Below, one piece after another: positions 53,884 to 62,994 of a stretch of DNA of 64,000 nucleotides (position 1 is the first letter of the stretch; each line of letters starts with the position of its first letter). Origin of the DNA: Blautia hansenii DSM 20583 (lineage in GTDB: Bacteria; Bacillota; Clostridia; Lachnospirales; Lachnospiraceae); assembly GCF_002222595.2 (NCBI RefSeq), contig NZ_CP022413.2:1566001-1630000 (forward strand), in the 5' to 3' direction. The translations under genes were made by a program, and so were the position numbers. Under the pieces are notes generated by a model. It worked only from the letters and a program-made list of their open reading frames with translations. It ran no database searches and was not told the DNA's origin.

Positions 53884-55320
53884 TTAGAAAAATTCCACCT
53901 CTCTCGGTGTCAGAAATTTTTCTTCTAAATGAGCTTTTACCGCAGATGCGTCATAAGCTCTTGCTCCCTTTTTACACAGTAAAGCGCATCGCATACAGGA
54001 AATACATTTCCTTTCGTCAATTTCCAGCGTATCCTTGGAAATGGCATACACAGGACATTTCTGCACGCATACCTGACAGCCTGTGCAGCGTTCTTTTATA
54101 AAAGCTTTTGGTACAGGCTTCATCTCTTTTTTATCCGGCATGGGATTTCCGGAAACTTGAACAGAAGCAAATCCCTGTTCTTCCCCTTCTTCTATGCGTT
54201 TTTTTATCAGTACCGCAAATTTCTTAAAAATTGCCGCATCCTGCTCATTGGGTCTGCCTGCCCCTAGTTTATCCGAATAAATGTGTGGAATAACCGGTGC
54301 AATAGCTCCAATGCACACAAATCCTCTTTCCTCCAGGATTTTTTTCATCTGGGAGAGGGTATCATCATAATGTCTGTTTCCATAAGCAGCCATGATGACA
54401 CAAGGTGTTTGATTTCCCTTTAAATTTGAAAATAACTTGTCATCCAAGGACGGAAGCTGTCCGCCATAGACAGGCGCTGCTGCAAGGAGTAATTCCTGAC
54501 CGGAAAACTCTCTTTTTTCTCTGCGCAGCTTTCTTCTCGTCAAATCAATATATTGCGGATTTTGCGTCAAACAGCAAGCCAATAGCTCCGCTGCTTTTTT
54601 TGTTCCCCCTGTCGGACTGAAATAAGCGGCTGTCACAGGACGGTTTTTTGCTCTTAAATCAGGACGTCTTTCCTTTGTCCTTTTATAAGACTCTTCCAAA
54701 CGCCACGCCTCAATTTTTGTATGGTCTCCGGTCAGCAATACCGCAGGCACATTTTTTCCTCTCCAGCTTTCCGGTCTGGTATAATGGGGATATTCCAGCA
54801 AATTATCCTGCATGGACTCAAACTGAGAAGACTCCTCATTATTTAAAACGCCTGGAACAAATCGGGAAATTGCATCAATCATAACACAGGCAGCCAGTTC
54901 TCCTCCGGTGAGCACATAGTCTCCGATAGAAACATAATCTGTCACGATTTCCTCTAAAACTCTCTCGTCAATTCCCTCATAATGCCCACAGAGAAAAACC
55001 AGCTCCTCTTCCAAGGCAAACTCCTCTGCCATAGTCTGGTTAAAAACCTTTCCCTGAGGAGTGAGATAAATACATCTGGGCTTTGAAGTCCGTTTTTTTA
55101 CAGACTGATATGCCTGATACACAGGCTCTGCCTGTATGACCATTCCTGCACCGCCCCCGTAAGGGTAATCATCTACACGAGAATGTTTATTGTCTGCAAA
55201 ATCTCTGATATTTACCGTATGGAGGGCTATTTTTCCGTTTTTCACTGCTCTTCCTGTAATACTGGTCTGGACTGTATTTTCCACCATTTCAGGAAACAGC
55301 GTAAGTACATGAAAATCCAT
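53884..55320 (-). CDS. trmD: tRNA (guanine37-N1)-methyltransferase TrmD fused to flavodoxin/2[4Fe-4S] (EFR1-type) module
   Basis: A single 478-residue frame. Residues 1 to about 224 are a complete TrmD: LTLFPEMVENT, YGGGAGMV, FLCGHYEGIDERV, the trefoil-knot SAM site SIGDYVLTGGELA, and YTRPESWRGKNVP. TrmD methylates G37 of tRNAs to prevent frameshifting. From about residue 229 the chain continues as flavodoxin (AAYFSPTGGTKKAAELL, LLLAAAPVYGGQLP, IMAAYGNRHYDD). It ends in two ferredoxin clusters (CTGCQVCVQKCP and CISCMRCALLCKKGA). EFR1-type flavodoxin-ferredoxin proteins normally stand alone. No stop, frameshift or good ribosome-binding site lies at the junction (about 54630-54660). The gene occupies the usual trmD place between rimM and rplS. 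Confidence 0.92.
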   Translation of the reverse strand: MDFHVLTLFPEMVENTVQTSITGRAVKNGKIALHTVNIRDFADNKHSRVDDYPYGGGAGMVIQAEPVYQAYQSVKKRTSKPRCIYLTPQGKVFNQTMAEEFALEEELVFLCGHYEGIDERVLEEIVTDYVSIGDYVLTGGELAACVMIDAISRFVPGVLNNEESSQFESMQDNLLEYPHYTRPESWRGKNVPAVLLTGDHTKIEAWRLEESYKRTKERRPDLRAKNRPVTAAYFSPTGGTKKAAELLACCLTQNPQYIDLTRRKLRREKREFSGQELLLAAAPVYGGQLPSLDDKLFSNLKGNQTPCVIMAAYGNRHYDDTLSQMKKILEERGFVCIGAIAPVIPHIYSDKLGAGRPNEQDAAIFKKFAVLIKKRIEEGEEQGFASVQVSGNPMPDKKEMKPVPKAFIKERCTGCQVCVQKCPVYAISKDTLEIDERKCISCMRCALLCKKGARAYDASAVKAHLEEKFLTPREVEFF

Positions 55321-55330
55321 TTTATCCCTC

Positions 55331-55837
55331 CTAGCACAGGCCCTTCAAAAGATGAACGACCATTTTTCCATTCTCTACATCTACTTCTTTGATGCAGTCT
55401 TTAATCGCTGGAATTAAAACTTCTTTTCCCGCTTCCAGATGAACCACATAAACATCGTTTGCTCCTGTTTCCATAACATCCATCAAAGTCCCAAAATGCT
55501 TTCCGTCTTCCAAATAAACTTCCATACCGATTAAGTCTGCAATATAATACTCATTTTCTTTTAAAGGCACTGCAAACTCTCTTGTTACATACAGGCTTTT
55601 CCCTTTATATGGCTCAATATCATTGATATCATCTACGTCCTTAAATTTCAAAATAACATACTGCTTAAAATATTTTACTCTTTCTATATCAAGCTCACAC
55701 AACTCTTTTCCTGTATCTAAAAGTACACTTTTTAAATAATCAAATCTATGCGCATCATCTGTGGTAGGAAAAACCTTTACTTCTCCTCTGATTCCATGTG
55801 TAGTGGTAATTACACCCACCTGCAATAAATCTTCCAT
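55331..55837 (-). CDS. rimM: 16S rRNA processing protein RimM
   Basis: RimM (168 residues) helps 30S head assembly through S19. The N-terminal domain starts [24 protein letters not shown] and the PRC-barrel C-terminal domain has [16 protein letters not shown] and [20 protein letters not shown] (quoted in part). It is 10 bases upstream of trmD. Confidence 0.96.
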   Translation of the reverse strand: MEDLLQVGVITTTHGIRGEVKVFPTTDDAHRFDYLKSVLLDTGKELCELDIERVKYFKQYVILKFKDVDDINDIEPYKGKSLYVTREFAVPLKENEYYIADLIGMEVYLEDGKHFGTLMDVMETGANDVYVVHLEAGKEVLIPAIKDCIKEVDVENGKMVVHLLKGLC

Positions 55838-55869
55838 CAGTTAAATCTCCTCATTAAAACTCTACATAC

Positions 55870-55903
55870 AAAAAGCCGCAGTAAATAAGTATTTACTACA
55901 GCC
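55870..55903 (-). terminator. Terminator between khpA and rimM
   Basis: On the minus strand a roughly 13-bp stem (GCTGTAGTAAATA with TATTTACTGCGGC) is followed by TTTTTG. It splits the rpsP-khpA block from rimM-trmD, perhaps incompletely. Confidence 0.8.
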
Positions 55904-55957
55904 TTCTTTCCTTTTCCTGCATAGCAAAAAGGGGCGCATATAGCGCTCACCTCTTGC

Positions 55958-56188
55958 TTACTGTAAAATATCTACGACTACTTTCTTTTCACTCTTGGAA
56001 GAAGCTGCTTTTACAACAGTACGGATTGCCTTTGCAATACGTCCCTGACGACCGATTACTTTACCCATATCGGAAGCTGCCACCTTAAGTTCAACGAAAA
56101 TCGCATCATTATCTTCTGTTTCTGTCACAATGACTTCTTCAGGACAATCTACGAGAGATTTTGCAATTACTTCAACTAATTCTTTCAT
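55958..56188 (-). CDS. khpA: KH-domain RNA-binding protein KhpA (YlqC)
   Basis: A 76-residue single KH domain with the GxxG loop in VIGRQGRIAKAIRTVVKAA. In Firmicutes it pairs with KhpB/Jag in RNA binding and cell-elongation control. Standard place between rpsP and rimM. Confidence 0.95.
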   Translation of the reverse strand: MKELVEVIAKSLVDCPEEVIVTETEDNDAIFVELKVAASDMGKVIGRQGRIAKAIRTVVKAASSKSEKKVVVDILQ

Positions 56189-56206
56189 TACAAGACACCT
56201 CCCAGA

Positions 56207-56452
56207 TTATTTTTCGATACCAGCCAGTTTAAAGATTTTAGCAACAACATCTGTTGGCTGAGCACCATTTGCAAGCCATTTTTTAGCTGCTTCTTCATCT
56301 ACTTTATATACGCTTGGTTCCTGAGTTGGATCGTATGTTCCGATTTCTTCGATAAATCTTCCATCTCTTGGAGATTTGGAATCTGCTACAACGATTCTAT
56401 AAAAAGGAGCCTTTTTCTGTCCCATTCTTCTTAATCTGATTTTTACTGCCAT
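56207..56452 (-). CDS. rpsP: 30S ribosomal protein S16
   Basis: An 81-residue S16: [22 protein letters not shown] (quoted in part), [13 protein letters not shown] and [12 protein letters not shown]. Normal length. It lies between ffh and khpA. Confidence 0.98.
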   Translation of the reverse strand: MAVKIRLRRMGQKKAPFYRIVVADSKSPRDGRFIEEIGTYDPTQEPSVYKVDEEAAKKWLANGAQPTDVVAKIFKLAGIEK

Positions 56453-56494
56453 TTCATTTCACCTCCTGGTTTATTTCATTATCTTTCATATATG

Positions 56495-57841
56495 TTAAAA
56501 GGGAAGTTTGAATTTTCCTCTTTTACCACCTTTGCCACCCATTAGACCGGGCATTTGTTTCATCATTTTCTTAGCCTGCTCAAACTGCTTTACCATACGA
56601 TTGACTTCTGATACATCCACACCGGCGCCTTTTGCAATACGATATTTTCTTGATGGATTTAAGATTTCCGGATGAGAACGTTCTCTCGGTGTCATAGACA
56701 AGATAATCGCTTCTTTACGAGCCATATCCTTTTCATCCACCATACCTTCCAAATCTTTCATCTGAGAACCTACACCTGGAAGCATACTCAATACACTGGA
56801 TAAACCACCCATATTTTTCATCTGGTTCATACTTTCCAGATAATCATCAAAGCCAAAAGAATTTTTGCGGAACTTCTGTTCCATTTCCTTTGCCTTCTCT
56901 TCATCCAGATTTGCCTGTGCTTTTTCAATCAGGCTCATAACATCTCCCATACCTAAAATACGGGATGCCATACGTTCCGGATAAAACTGTTCTAAATCAG
57001 AAAGCTTTTCACCCATACCAACATATAAAATTGGTTTTCCGCTGATTGCCTTTATGGAAAGAGCAGCACCACCTCGAGTGTCACCATCCATCTTTGTCAA
57101 TATAACACCGTCAATTCCTACCTTTTCACCAAAGGTTTCTGCTACATTTACAGCATCCTGACCTGTCATGGCATCTACGACCAGTAAAGTCTGATCCACA
57201 GTAATTGCTTCTTTGATTTTTTCCAGTTCTTCCATCATGTCTTCATCAATGTGAAGACGACCTGCTGTATCCAAAATCAAGACATTATACTTTTCATTTT
57301 TTGCATGCTCGTAAGCAGCCTTCGCAATATCCACAGGACTGTTTTTATCGCCCATGGAAAATACATCCACACCCTGTTTTTCACCGTTTACCTGAAGCTG
57401 TTTAATTGCCGCAGGACGATATACGTCACAGGCTGCTAACAGAGGTTTTTTGCCTTTAGATTTCAACTTTCCTGCCAGCTTTGCGGTAGTCGTTGTTTTT
57501 CCGGCACCCTGAAGTCCTACCATCATGAGAACAGTCACTTCATTTCCTGACTTTAAGGCAATCTCTGTTGTCTCGCTTCCCATAAGCTTCACAAGCTCTT
57601 CGTTTACGATTTTGATTACCATCTGTCCCGGATTCAAACCGGACATTACATCCTGTCCAATGGCTCTTTCCTGTACCGCTTTCATAAACTGTTTTACTAC
57701 CTTAAAGCTTACATCGGCTTCTAATAAAGCCATTTTTACTTCTTTTAAGGCAGCTTTTACATCGGCTTCCGTCAGACGGCCTTTTTTTCTTAAGTTTTTG
57801 AATACATTCTGTAATTTGTCTGTTAAGCTTTCAAATGCCAT
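56495..57841 (-). CDS. ffh: Signal recognition particle protein Ffh
   Basis: This 448-residue SRP54 GTPase directs membrane proteins to the translocon. NG domain: GLQGAGKTTTTAKLAGKL, DVYRPAAIKQL, LDTAGR, TKMDGDTRGGAALS. The Met-rich M domain follows (MNQMKNMGGLSSVLSMLPG, VNRMVKQFEQAKKMMKQM), binding SRP RNA and signal sequences. It lies 3 bases after ylxM. Confidence 0.98.
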   Translation of the reverse strand: MAFESLTDKLQNVFKNLRKKGRLTEADVKAALKEVKMALLEADVSFKVVKQFMKAVQERAIGQDVMSGLNPGQMVIKIVNEELVKLMGSETTEIALKSGNEVTVLMMVGLQGAGKTTTTAKLAGKLKSKGKKPLLAACDVYRPAAIKQLQVNGEKQGVDVFSMGDKNSPVDIAKAAYEHAKNEKYNVLILDTAGRLHIDEDMMEELEKIKEAITVDQTLLVVDAMTGQDAVNVAETFGEKVGIDGVILTKMDGDTRGGAALSIKAISGKPILYVGMGEKLSDLEQFYPERMASRILGMGDVMSLIEKAQANLDEEKAKEMEQKFRKNSFGFDDYLESMNQMKNMGGLSSVLSMLPGVGSQMKDLEGMVDEKDMARKEAIILSMTPRERSHPEILNPSRKYRIAKGAGVDVSEVNRMVKQFEQAKKMMKQMPGLMGGKGGKRGKFKLPF

Positions 57842-57844
57842 CTG

Positions 57845-58189
57845 TTATAACTCCTCTAAAATTTCCTGAGAAATATTTTCCACTTGGAAAACTAATTCCT
57901 GTTTGCTAAGCTTTTCACATTTCTTACTCAGTTCGTGAATACGATGAACTTTTTCTTTGATACTTAAAAACTTTTCTACCAAATGCAGCTTTGCCTCATA
58001 ATCCTGCAAAGCTTTATTGCAGCGCTTAATGTTATCATGTACTCCCTGACGGCTAATTCCCAAGTCGTCAGCTACTTCACTGAGCGAGTAGTCATTTAAG
58101 ACCACATCTTCATAAATTCTTCTCTGATGAACTGTCAGCAGTTCACCATAGAAATCATACAGTAAAGTCTGCTCTACAAATTTCTCCAT
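57845..58189 (-). CDS. ylxM: YlxM-family putative DNA-binding protein (UPF0122)
   Basis: A 114-residue helix-turn-helix protein resembling sigma-70 region 4 ([39 protein letters not shown], quoted in parts of the family core). It is routinely encoded with ffh. I chose ATG 58189: AAGGTGAT stands just upstream, and the promoter -10 (58211-58206) means a start at 58210 would not be transcribed. The mRNA leader would be only about 10 nt. Confidence 0.9.
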   Translation of the reverse strand: MEKFVEQTLLYDFYGELLTVHQRRIYEDVVLNDYSLSEVADDLGISRQGVHDNIKRCNKALQDYEAKLHLVEKFLSIKEKVHRIHELSKKCEKLSKQELVFQVENISQEILEEL

Positions 58190-58205
58190 TCGCATCACCT
58201 TGCTT

Positions 58206-58234
58206 ATCATACAACAGACTTTTTACTCTGTCAA
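58206..58234 (-). promoter_or_regulatory. Promoter of ylxM-ffh-rpsP
   Basis: On the minus strand TTGACA (58234-58229), a 17-bp spacer and TATGAT (58211-58206). The -35 overlaps the larE stop codon region. Confidence 0.85.
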
Positions 58235-59079
58235 GTATTTTTTCTTGACAACTTTTCATTTCTGAATTCATCCATACTTCCGCTTCGAAATCCCTGTATA
58301 TCTAAAGTGATATACTGAAATCCTCTTTTCTGCAAAGCTTCTGTTATTTCCTGCGATTTTTCCAAAAAAGCTCCAAAGTCTGCTTTTGGAATTTCAATTC
58401 TGCAAATCTCTCCGTGGAGTCTTATTCGTACTACGGAAAAGCCTTGTTTTTTTAAATATTCCTCTCCTAAAGCAATTTTCTCCAAAGCTTCTGTTTTAAT
58501 TTCTGTTCCATAAGGAAGCCTTGTGGCAAGACATGGTGTTGACGGGCGACTTGCCACAGAAACGCTCAGCTCCTCTGCCAGTTTTCTTACCTCCTCTTTG
58601 GTAAATCCAGCTTCTGCCAGCGGACTGAATACTCCCAGCTCTTTGATTGCCCTTAATCCCGGACGATACACATGCAAATCATCCTCGTTTGTTCCTTCCA
58701 TGACAACAGAAATCCCCTGACTTTTCGCATACTCCAAAAGCTTCTGAAATAAAGTTTTTTTGCAAAGATAACATCTGTCTTTTGGATTAAACCGAATTTC
58801 TTCCTGCTCTAATTCATTGACAAAAACCACTTTATGAACCGCACCGGCTTCTTTTGCTACTTTTTGAGCAATTTCCAAATCACAGGGCGGATGCAAAACC
58901 GTATGGAAGGTTACTGCATGAATATTCCCTGCTTTTTTCTGTTGCTTCATACATTCTTTTGCCAGCATTAAAAGAAGACTGCTGTCCACGCCTCCCGAAA
59001 AAGCAATACAAATATCTTCTTTTGTGTATTCTTTCATTTTTTCATATAAGTCCCGCTTCTTTTCTTCATAGGTCTTCAT
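58231..59079 (-). CDS. larE: ATP-dependent sacrificial sulfur transferase LarE
   Basis: LarE sulfurises the pyridinium dicarboxylate precursor of the nickel-pincer nucleotide cofactor. The 282-residue PP-loop protein has AFSGGVDSSLLLMLA (about residues 24-38), MEGTNEDDLHVYRPGLRA, and the cysteine in RPSTPCLATRLPYG that would donate sulfur. An extra CYLCKK pair lies mid-protein. I start at 59079, where GGGAGGATATT precedes the ATG. It overlaps larC by 14 bases. No larA or larB is present in the window. Confidence 0.9.
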   Translation of the reverse strand: MKTYEEKKRDLYEKMKEYTKEDICIAFSGGVDSSLLLMLAKECMKQQKKAGNIHAVTFHTVLHPPCDLEIAQKVAKEAGAVHKVVFVNELEQEEIRFNPKDRCYLCKKTLFQKLLEYAKSQGISVVMEGTNEDDLHVYRPGLRAIKELGVFSPLAEAGFTKEEVRKLAEELSVSVASRPSTPCLATRLPYGTEIKTEALEKIALGEEYLKKQGFSVVRIRLHGEICRIEIPKADFGAFLEKSQEITEALQKRGFQYITLDIQGFRSGSMDEFRNEKLSRKNT

Positions 59080-60037
59080 AATATCCTCCCGCCACGGCAG
59101 ATGCTTCATCATACACATCTCTGTAAGCTCTGCCTGTTTCTTCGCACACCTTTTTTACCGTTTCAAATTCCGGATAACAAAATTTCTGCCCGTGGTGTTC
59201 ACATACTTTTACAGTTACTTTCTGTCCGTCTTTTAACTGGATTTCTTTAAAAGTTCTGGGCAAAATTCTACGGTTTTCTTCGTATCTGCGTAATCCTATA
59301 CTGGTAGTTTCTCGAAAAATAATATCTTCCAGCTTTTCCTGCTGCTCTTTTTTGCATAATACCTGCAGCATATAAGCAACTCTGTTTTTCTTCATATAAA
59401 TAGGAAAGCAAGAAGCATCTAATGCGCCTGCTTTCATTAAACACTCTATGGCATACCCCAATTGTTCTCCACTGCAGTCATCCACATTCGTTTCTAAAAC
59501 CTGTACCGTATCTTTTGCTTTTTCTGAAATTTCTGTATCCGAACACAGCAAAAGTTTTATTACACTGTCTTTATCACCTTTTTCTATAATTGTCTGTACC
59601 AAATAACCGGGTGTTTTTTCTGTTTTCCATTCTCCGAAAACAGCCAGAAAACAGACAATTCCCAGGCTTAAAAGCTCTCCCTTTTCCGGCTGCAATTCTA
59701 TAGGAATATGATACCTCTGTAAAATATGAAAAATAGAAACAGATTTCTCCTCAAGAGTTTCTTCATTATTTCCTTCAGTAAGAGAAGAAATACAGATTTT
59801 CTCACATTCCAGTGCATCTAATAGTTTCCCCAGTTCCTCCTGCTGCTTTTTATCTTCTTCTCTGTCTTTTCCTGCTTCTTCTAATAAATCATAGACCTGT
59901 ATAAGTCTTTGTTCAGTTTCCTCTTTTAATTTATTTTTTACAGATAAGTTCTGCTGTTTTACCAGTTTTGTTAAAGCTTGTATTAAAACATTACAATTTA
60001 ACCCATTTCTACATGTCAGATAAAGTCTTTTCCCCAT
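59066..60037 (-). CDS. larC: LarC-like nickel chelatase with divergent N-terminus
   Basis: LarC inserts Ni into the pincer nucleotide. This 323-residue protein has the clear C-terminal half: VQVLETNVDDCSGEQLGYA, LMKAGALDASCFPIYMKKNR, FRETTSIGLRRY and YPEFETVKKVCEETG. The N-terminal half is short and degenerate: YLTCRNGLNCNVLIQAL replaces the usual DCFxGxSGDM start, and a long charged helical stretch (about 32-80) follows. Typical LarC is about 400 residues, often made by programmed frameshift; here it is one frame. The enzymatic role is plausible but the altered N-terminus is a caution. Confidence 0.82.
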   Translation of the reverse strand: MGKRLYLTCRNGLNCNVLIQALTKLVKQQNLSVKNKLKEETEQRLIQVYDLLEEAGKDREEDKKQQEELGKLLDALECEKICISSLTEGNNEETLEEKSVSIFHILQRYHIPIELQPEKGELLSLGIVCFLAVFGEWKTEKTPGYLVQTIIEKGDKDSVIKLLLCSDTEISEKAKDTVQVLETNVDDCSGEQLGYAIECLMKAGALDASCFPIYMKKNRVAYMLQVLCKKEQQEKLEDIIFRETTSIGLRRYEENRRILPRTFKEIQLKDGQKVTVKVCEHHGQKFCYPEFETVKKVCEETGRAYRDVYDEASAVAGGYYEDL

Positions 60038-60234
60038 CTTTTTATCCCTTCATCGTTTTTCAGTAAATTTTATCACATTTCCACTTTCCTGAACAGTCTA
60101 AAGAAAATCCATATTTTTATATTGTATCTTGGTTTTTCCAATGATAAAATATTTTTATACTGCCAGAATAGCAAAAGTGCACAGCACGAAACAATTCGTC
60201 AGGCATCTTTTCATAAATAACAGGAGGATTGAAA

Positions 60235-61359
60235 ATGGAAGTATCAAATGTATATTTTACAGATTTAAGAGTGAAAAACGGCGATAATCTTCTCACAAAA
60301 CTGCAAAGATTAATCAAAACTGCCGGAATTGGAAATATTGATTTTACAGACAAATATGTTGCTATTAAAATGCACTTCGGGGAACCTGGAAATCTTGCAT
60401 TTCTTCGCCCTAATTATGCTAAAGCAGTTGCTGATATAGTAAAAGAATTAGGTGGAAAACCTTTTCTCACAGACTGCAACACCTTATATGTAGGAGGAAG
60501 AAAAAATGCTCTCGACCATTTAGACAGTGCCAATTTAAATGGCTTTAATCCAACTACAACAGGCTGCCAGATTATCATTGCAGATGGTCTGAAGGGTACG
60601 GATGAAACACTGGTTCCTGTAGAGGGCGGCACTTACATAAAAGAAGCCAAAATCGGACGTGCAGTTATGGATGCAGATGTTTTTATCTCTTTAAGCCACT
60701 TCAAAGGACATGAATCAACAGGATTTGGCGGTGCCTTAAAAAACATCGGAATGGGTTGTGGCTCCAGAGCCGGAAAAATGGAAATGCATTCTGCCGGAAA
60801 ACCTCACGTAGACCAAAATTTATGCGTTGGATGTCAAATGTGTGCAAAAATTTGTGCCCATGACGCTCCAGAATTTGAAAATAAAAAAGCAACCATTAAC
60901 CACGATAAATGTGTTGGCTGCGGAAGATGTATTGGTGTCTGTCCAAAAGATGCAATTTTATCTGCTTCTGACGAGTCAAATGAAATCTTAAACTGCAAAA
61001 TTGCAGAATACACAAAGGCAGTTATTGACAATCGCCCTCATTTCCATATCAGTCTGGTAATCGATGTATCTCCATATTGTGACTGCCATGGAGAAAATGA
61101 CGCTGCCATCGTTCCAAATGTAGGAATGTTTGCTTCTTTCGATCCCGTAGCTCTTGATATGGCCTGTGCAGAAGCCGTAAATGCTCAACCTGTTCTTTCT
61201 AACAGTATGTTGGGAGATTGCAGTGAAGAAGAAAGAGCTTGCCACAATCACGACCACTTCCATAGCATTTTCCCTGAAACCTGTTGGGAAACAGCTATTT
61301 CTCATGGAGAAAAAATCGGAATTGGAAACAGTAAATATAAACTTATTACAGTGAAATAA
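60235..61359 (+). CDS. DUF362 protein with two [4Fe-4S] ferredoxin motifs
   Basis: A 374-residue iron-sulfur protein. The DUF362 domain (about 1-180: KMHFGEPGNLAFLRP, FLTDCNTLYVGGRKNA, ISLSHFKGHESTGFGGALKNIGMGCGSR) precedes CVGCQMCAKICAHDAP and CVGCGRCIGVCPKDA (about 198-245). A closing region has DVSPYCDCHGENDAAIVPNVG. Similar proteins are called uncharacterised Fe-S centre proteins; the electron partner is unknown. ATG 60235 follows AGGAGG. It is monocistronic. Confidence 0.88.
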   Translation: MEVSNVYFTDLRVKNGDNLLTKLQRLIKTAGIGNIDFTDKYVAIKMHFGEPGNLAFLRPNYAKAVADIVKELGGKPFLTDCNTLYVGGRKNALDHLDSANLNGFNPTTTGCQIIIADGLKGTDETLVPVEGGTYIKEAKIGRAVMDADVFISLSHFKGHESTGFGGALKNIGMGCGSRAGKMEMHSAGKPHVDQNLCVGCQMCAKICAHDAPEFENKKATINHDKCVGCGRCIGVCPKDAILSASDESNEILNCKIAEYTKAVIDNRPHFHISLVIDVSPYCDCHGENDAAIVPNVGMFASFDPVALDMACAEAVNAQPVLSNSMLGDCSEEERACHNHDHFHSIFPETCWETAISHGEKIGIGNSKYKLITVK

Positions 61360-61372
61360 TACTTTATCAAAA

Positions 61373-61417
61373 AAAGTGTGCTTTATTTTTTTAGGAACCA
61401 TAAATAAAGCACACTTT
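61373..61417. terminator. Terminator between DUF362 gene and thiD
   Basis: AAAGTGTGCTTTATTT and its complement form a 16-bp stem around a 13-nt loop, flanked by T/A runs on both strands. It suits two convergent genes. Confidence 0.85.
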
Positions 61418-61435
61418 AAATTATTATAAATATCT

Positions 61436-62230
61436 TTAATTCTTTATTACCACTGTATTATAGAGATGATTAAGTGGTCCTCTGCCCTTTCCCAAATCCA
61501 GTCCAGCCTCAATGGCTCCAGTGAGATATTCCTTGGCATTTTTTACACTTTCCTGTAAAGAATACCCTTTGGCAAGGTTACATGCAATGGCAGAAGACAG
61601 AGTACAGCCTGTACCATGTGTATTGGGATTTTCAATTTTTTCTTTGCAATACCAGATTTCTTTCTCATTTTCATAGAGAAGATCATCTGCTCCCTGCGTC
61701 AAATGTCCACCTTTTACCAAAACTGCTCCCTGCGTATATTTTCCAATTTCTGCTGCTGCCAATACCATATCTTCCTGACTCTTTATCTCTATTCCCGAAA
61801 GAACCTCAGCCTCAAAAAGATTAGGTGTCAATACTTTTCCTAAAGGAAAAAGCTGTTCCTTCATCACTTTACAAGCTTCTTGCTGCATCAGTCTGCTTCC
61901 ACTTGTCGATACCATAACTGTATCCACTACAATATTTTTCACCTGATATTCCCGTAATTTTTCAGAAATAACACAGACAATCTCGCTATTTGGAACCATT
62001 CCGATTTTCACAGCATCCGGATAAATATCCTGAAAAATACAATCCAACTGCTTTGCTATAAATTCCGGAGATACTTCCACAATATCATAAACACCTGTAG
62101 TATTCTGCGCTGTTAATGCAGTAATCGCTGTCATGGCATACATATTATGTGCACAAATAGTTTTGATATCTGCTTGAATTCCTGCGCCTCCGCTACAATC
62201 CGAACCTGCAATACTTAATACTTTTTTCAT
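61436..62230 (-). CDS. thiD: Hydroxymethylpyrimidine/phosphomethylpyrimidine kinase ThiD
   Basis: ThiD phosphorylates HMP twice for thiamine synthesis. The 264-residue ribokinase-fold protein has VLSIAGSDCSGGAGIQADIKT, TALTAQNTTGVYDI, VLVKGGHLTQGADD and the catalytic GTGCTLSSAIA near the C-terminus. I start at ATG 62230 with AGGAGGT 9 bases before; the longer frame only extends into thiE. Overlaps thiE by 4 bases. Confidence 0.96.
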   Translation of the reverse strand: MKKVLSIAGSDCSGGAGIQADIKTICAHNMYAMTAITALTAQNTTGVYDIVEVSPEFIAKQLDCIFQDIYPDAVKIGMVPNSEIVCVISEKLREYQVKNIVVDTVMVSTSGSRLMQQEACKVMKEQLFPLGKVLTPNLFEAEVLSGIEIKSQEDMVLAAAEIGKYTQGAVLVKGGHLTQGADDLLYENEKEIWYCKEKIENPNTHGTGCTLSSAIACNLAKGYSLQESVKNAKEYLTGAIEAGLDLGKGRGPLNHLYNTVVIKN

Positions 62231-62883
62231 TTTTCTTTTACCTCCTGCTGTGTAATTTCCTTTGACAGCTTTAAAAATCTCTGACAAGCACTTTCTATAT
62301 CTTTTTGAGCATAAATTCCTGAAATCACTGCAACACCTGAAATACCGCAGTCCCTTAATTTTGTTATATTTTCTTCCTTAATGCCGCCAATTGCCACAAC
62401 CGGAATAGCTACTGCCTGACAAATAGACCTCAAACGTTCTGTTGTAATTACTTCTGCCTCTGTTTTTGTAGAAGTTGCAAACATAGCCCCTACTCCCAAA
62501 TAATCTGCTCCCATTTGTTCTGCTTTTTTTGCATCCTCTACAGTGCGACAAGACACTCCCAAAATTTTATCTGCTCCCAGCTTTTGTCTGGCTTCTCCTG
62601 CTTCCATATCCTTTTGTCCTACATGAACACCGGCTGCATCTACCTGTAATGCAATTTCCACATCATCATTGATAATGAAAGGCACACCATACTTGTCCGT
62701 CAATTTCTTCACTTCTTGTGCTTCTTTTAAAAACTCCTCCCTGCTTAAATTCTTTTCACGAAGCTGCAATAAAGTAACTCCACCCTTCAAAGAATCCTCA
62801 ATTTGCTCCAAAAAACTCTTTTCTCCTATCCAGCTTCTATCCGTAACTGCATATAAACACATATTTTTTCTTTCTAATCTCAT
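62227..62883 (-). CDS. thiE: Thiamine-phosphate synthase ThiE
   Basis: ThiE couples HMP-PP with thiazole phosphate. The 218-residue TIM barrel has CLYAVTDRSW at the start, TLLQLREKNLS, FIINDDVEIALQVDAAGVHVGQKDM (quoted in part), GVSCRTVEDAKKA, DYLGVGAMFATSTK and AIGGIKEENI. ATG 62883 is preceded by AGGGGAAA. It is expressed behind a TPP riboswitch. The substrates must come from salvage or from thiC/thiG/thiM genes outside this window. Confidence 0.95.
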   Translation of the reverse strand: MRLERKNMCLYAVTDRSWIGEKSFLEQIEDSLKGGVTLLQLREKNLSREEFLKEAQEVKKLTDKYGVPFIINDDVEIALQVDAAGVHVGQKDMEAGEARQKLGADKILGVSCRTVEDAKKAEQMGADYLGVGAMFATSTKTEAEVITTERLRSICQAVAIPVVAIGGIKEENITKLRDCGISGVAVISGIYAQKDIESACQRFLKLSKEITQQEVKEK

Positions 62884-62948
62884 TTTTTCCCCTATCCTGT
62901 TTTTTATATTATAATGACTGTGAATTTCCAGCATTTACAGCTATAAAG

Positions 62949-62985
62949 TAAAAAACCGGAAAACGCCTGCACGTTTCCCGGTTTT
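62949..62985 (-). terminator. Expression-platform terminator of the TPP riboswitch
   Basis: On the minus strand AAAACCGGGAAACG pairs with CGTTTTCCGGTTTT, ending in a T run (TTTTTTAC), directly after the aptamer and before thiE. Confidence 0.85.
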
Positions 62986-62994
62986 CACATTCAT

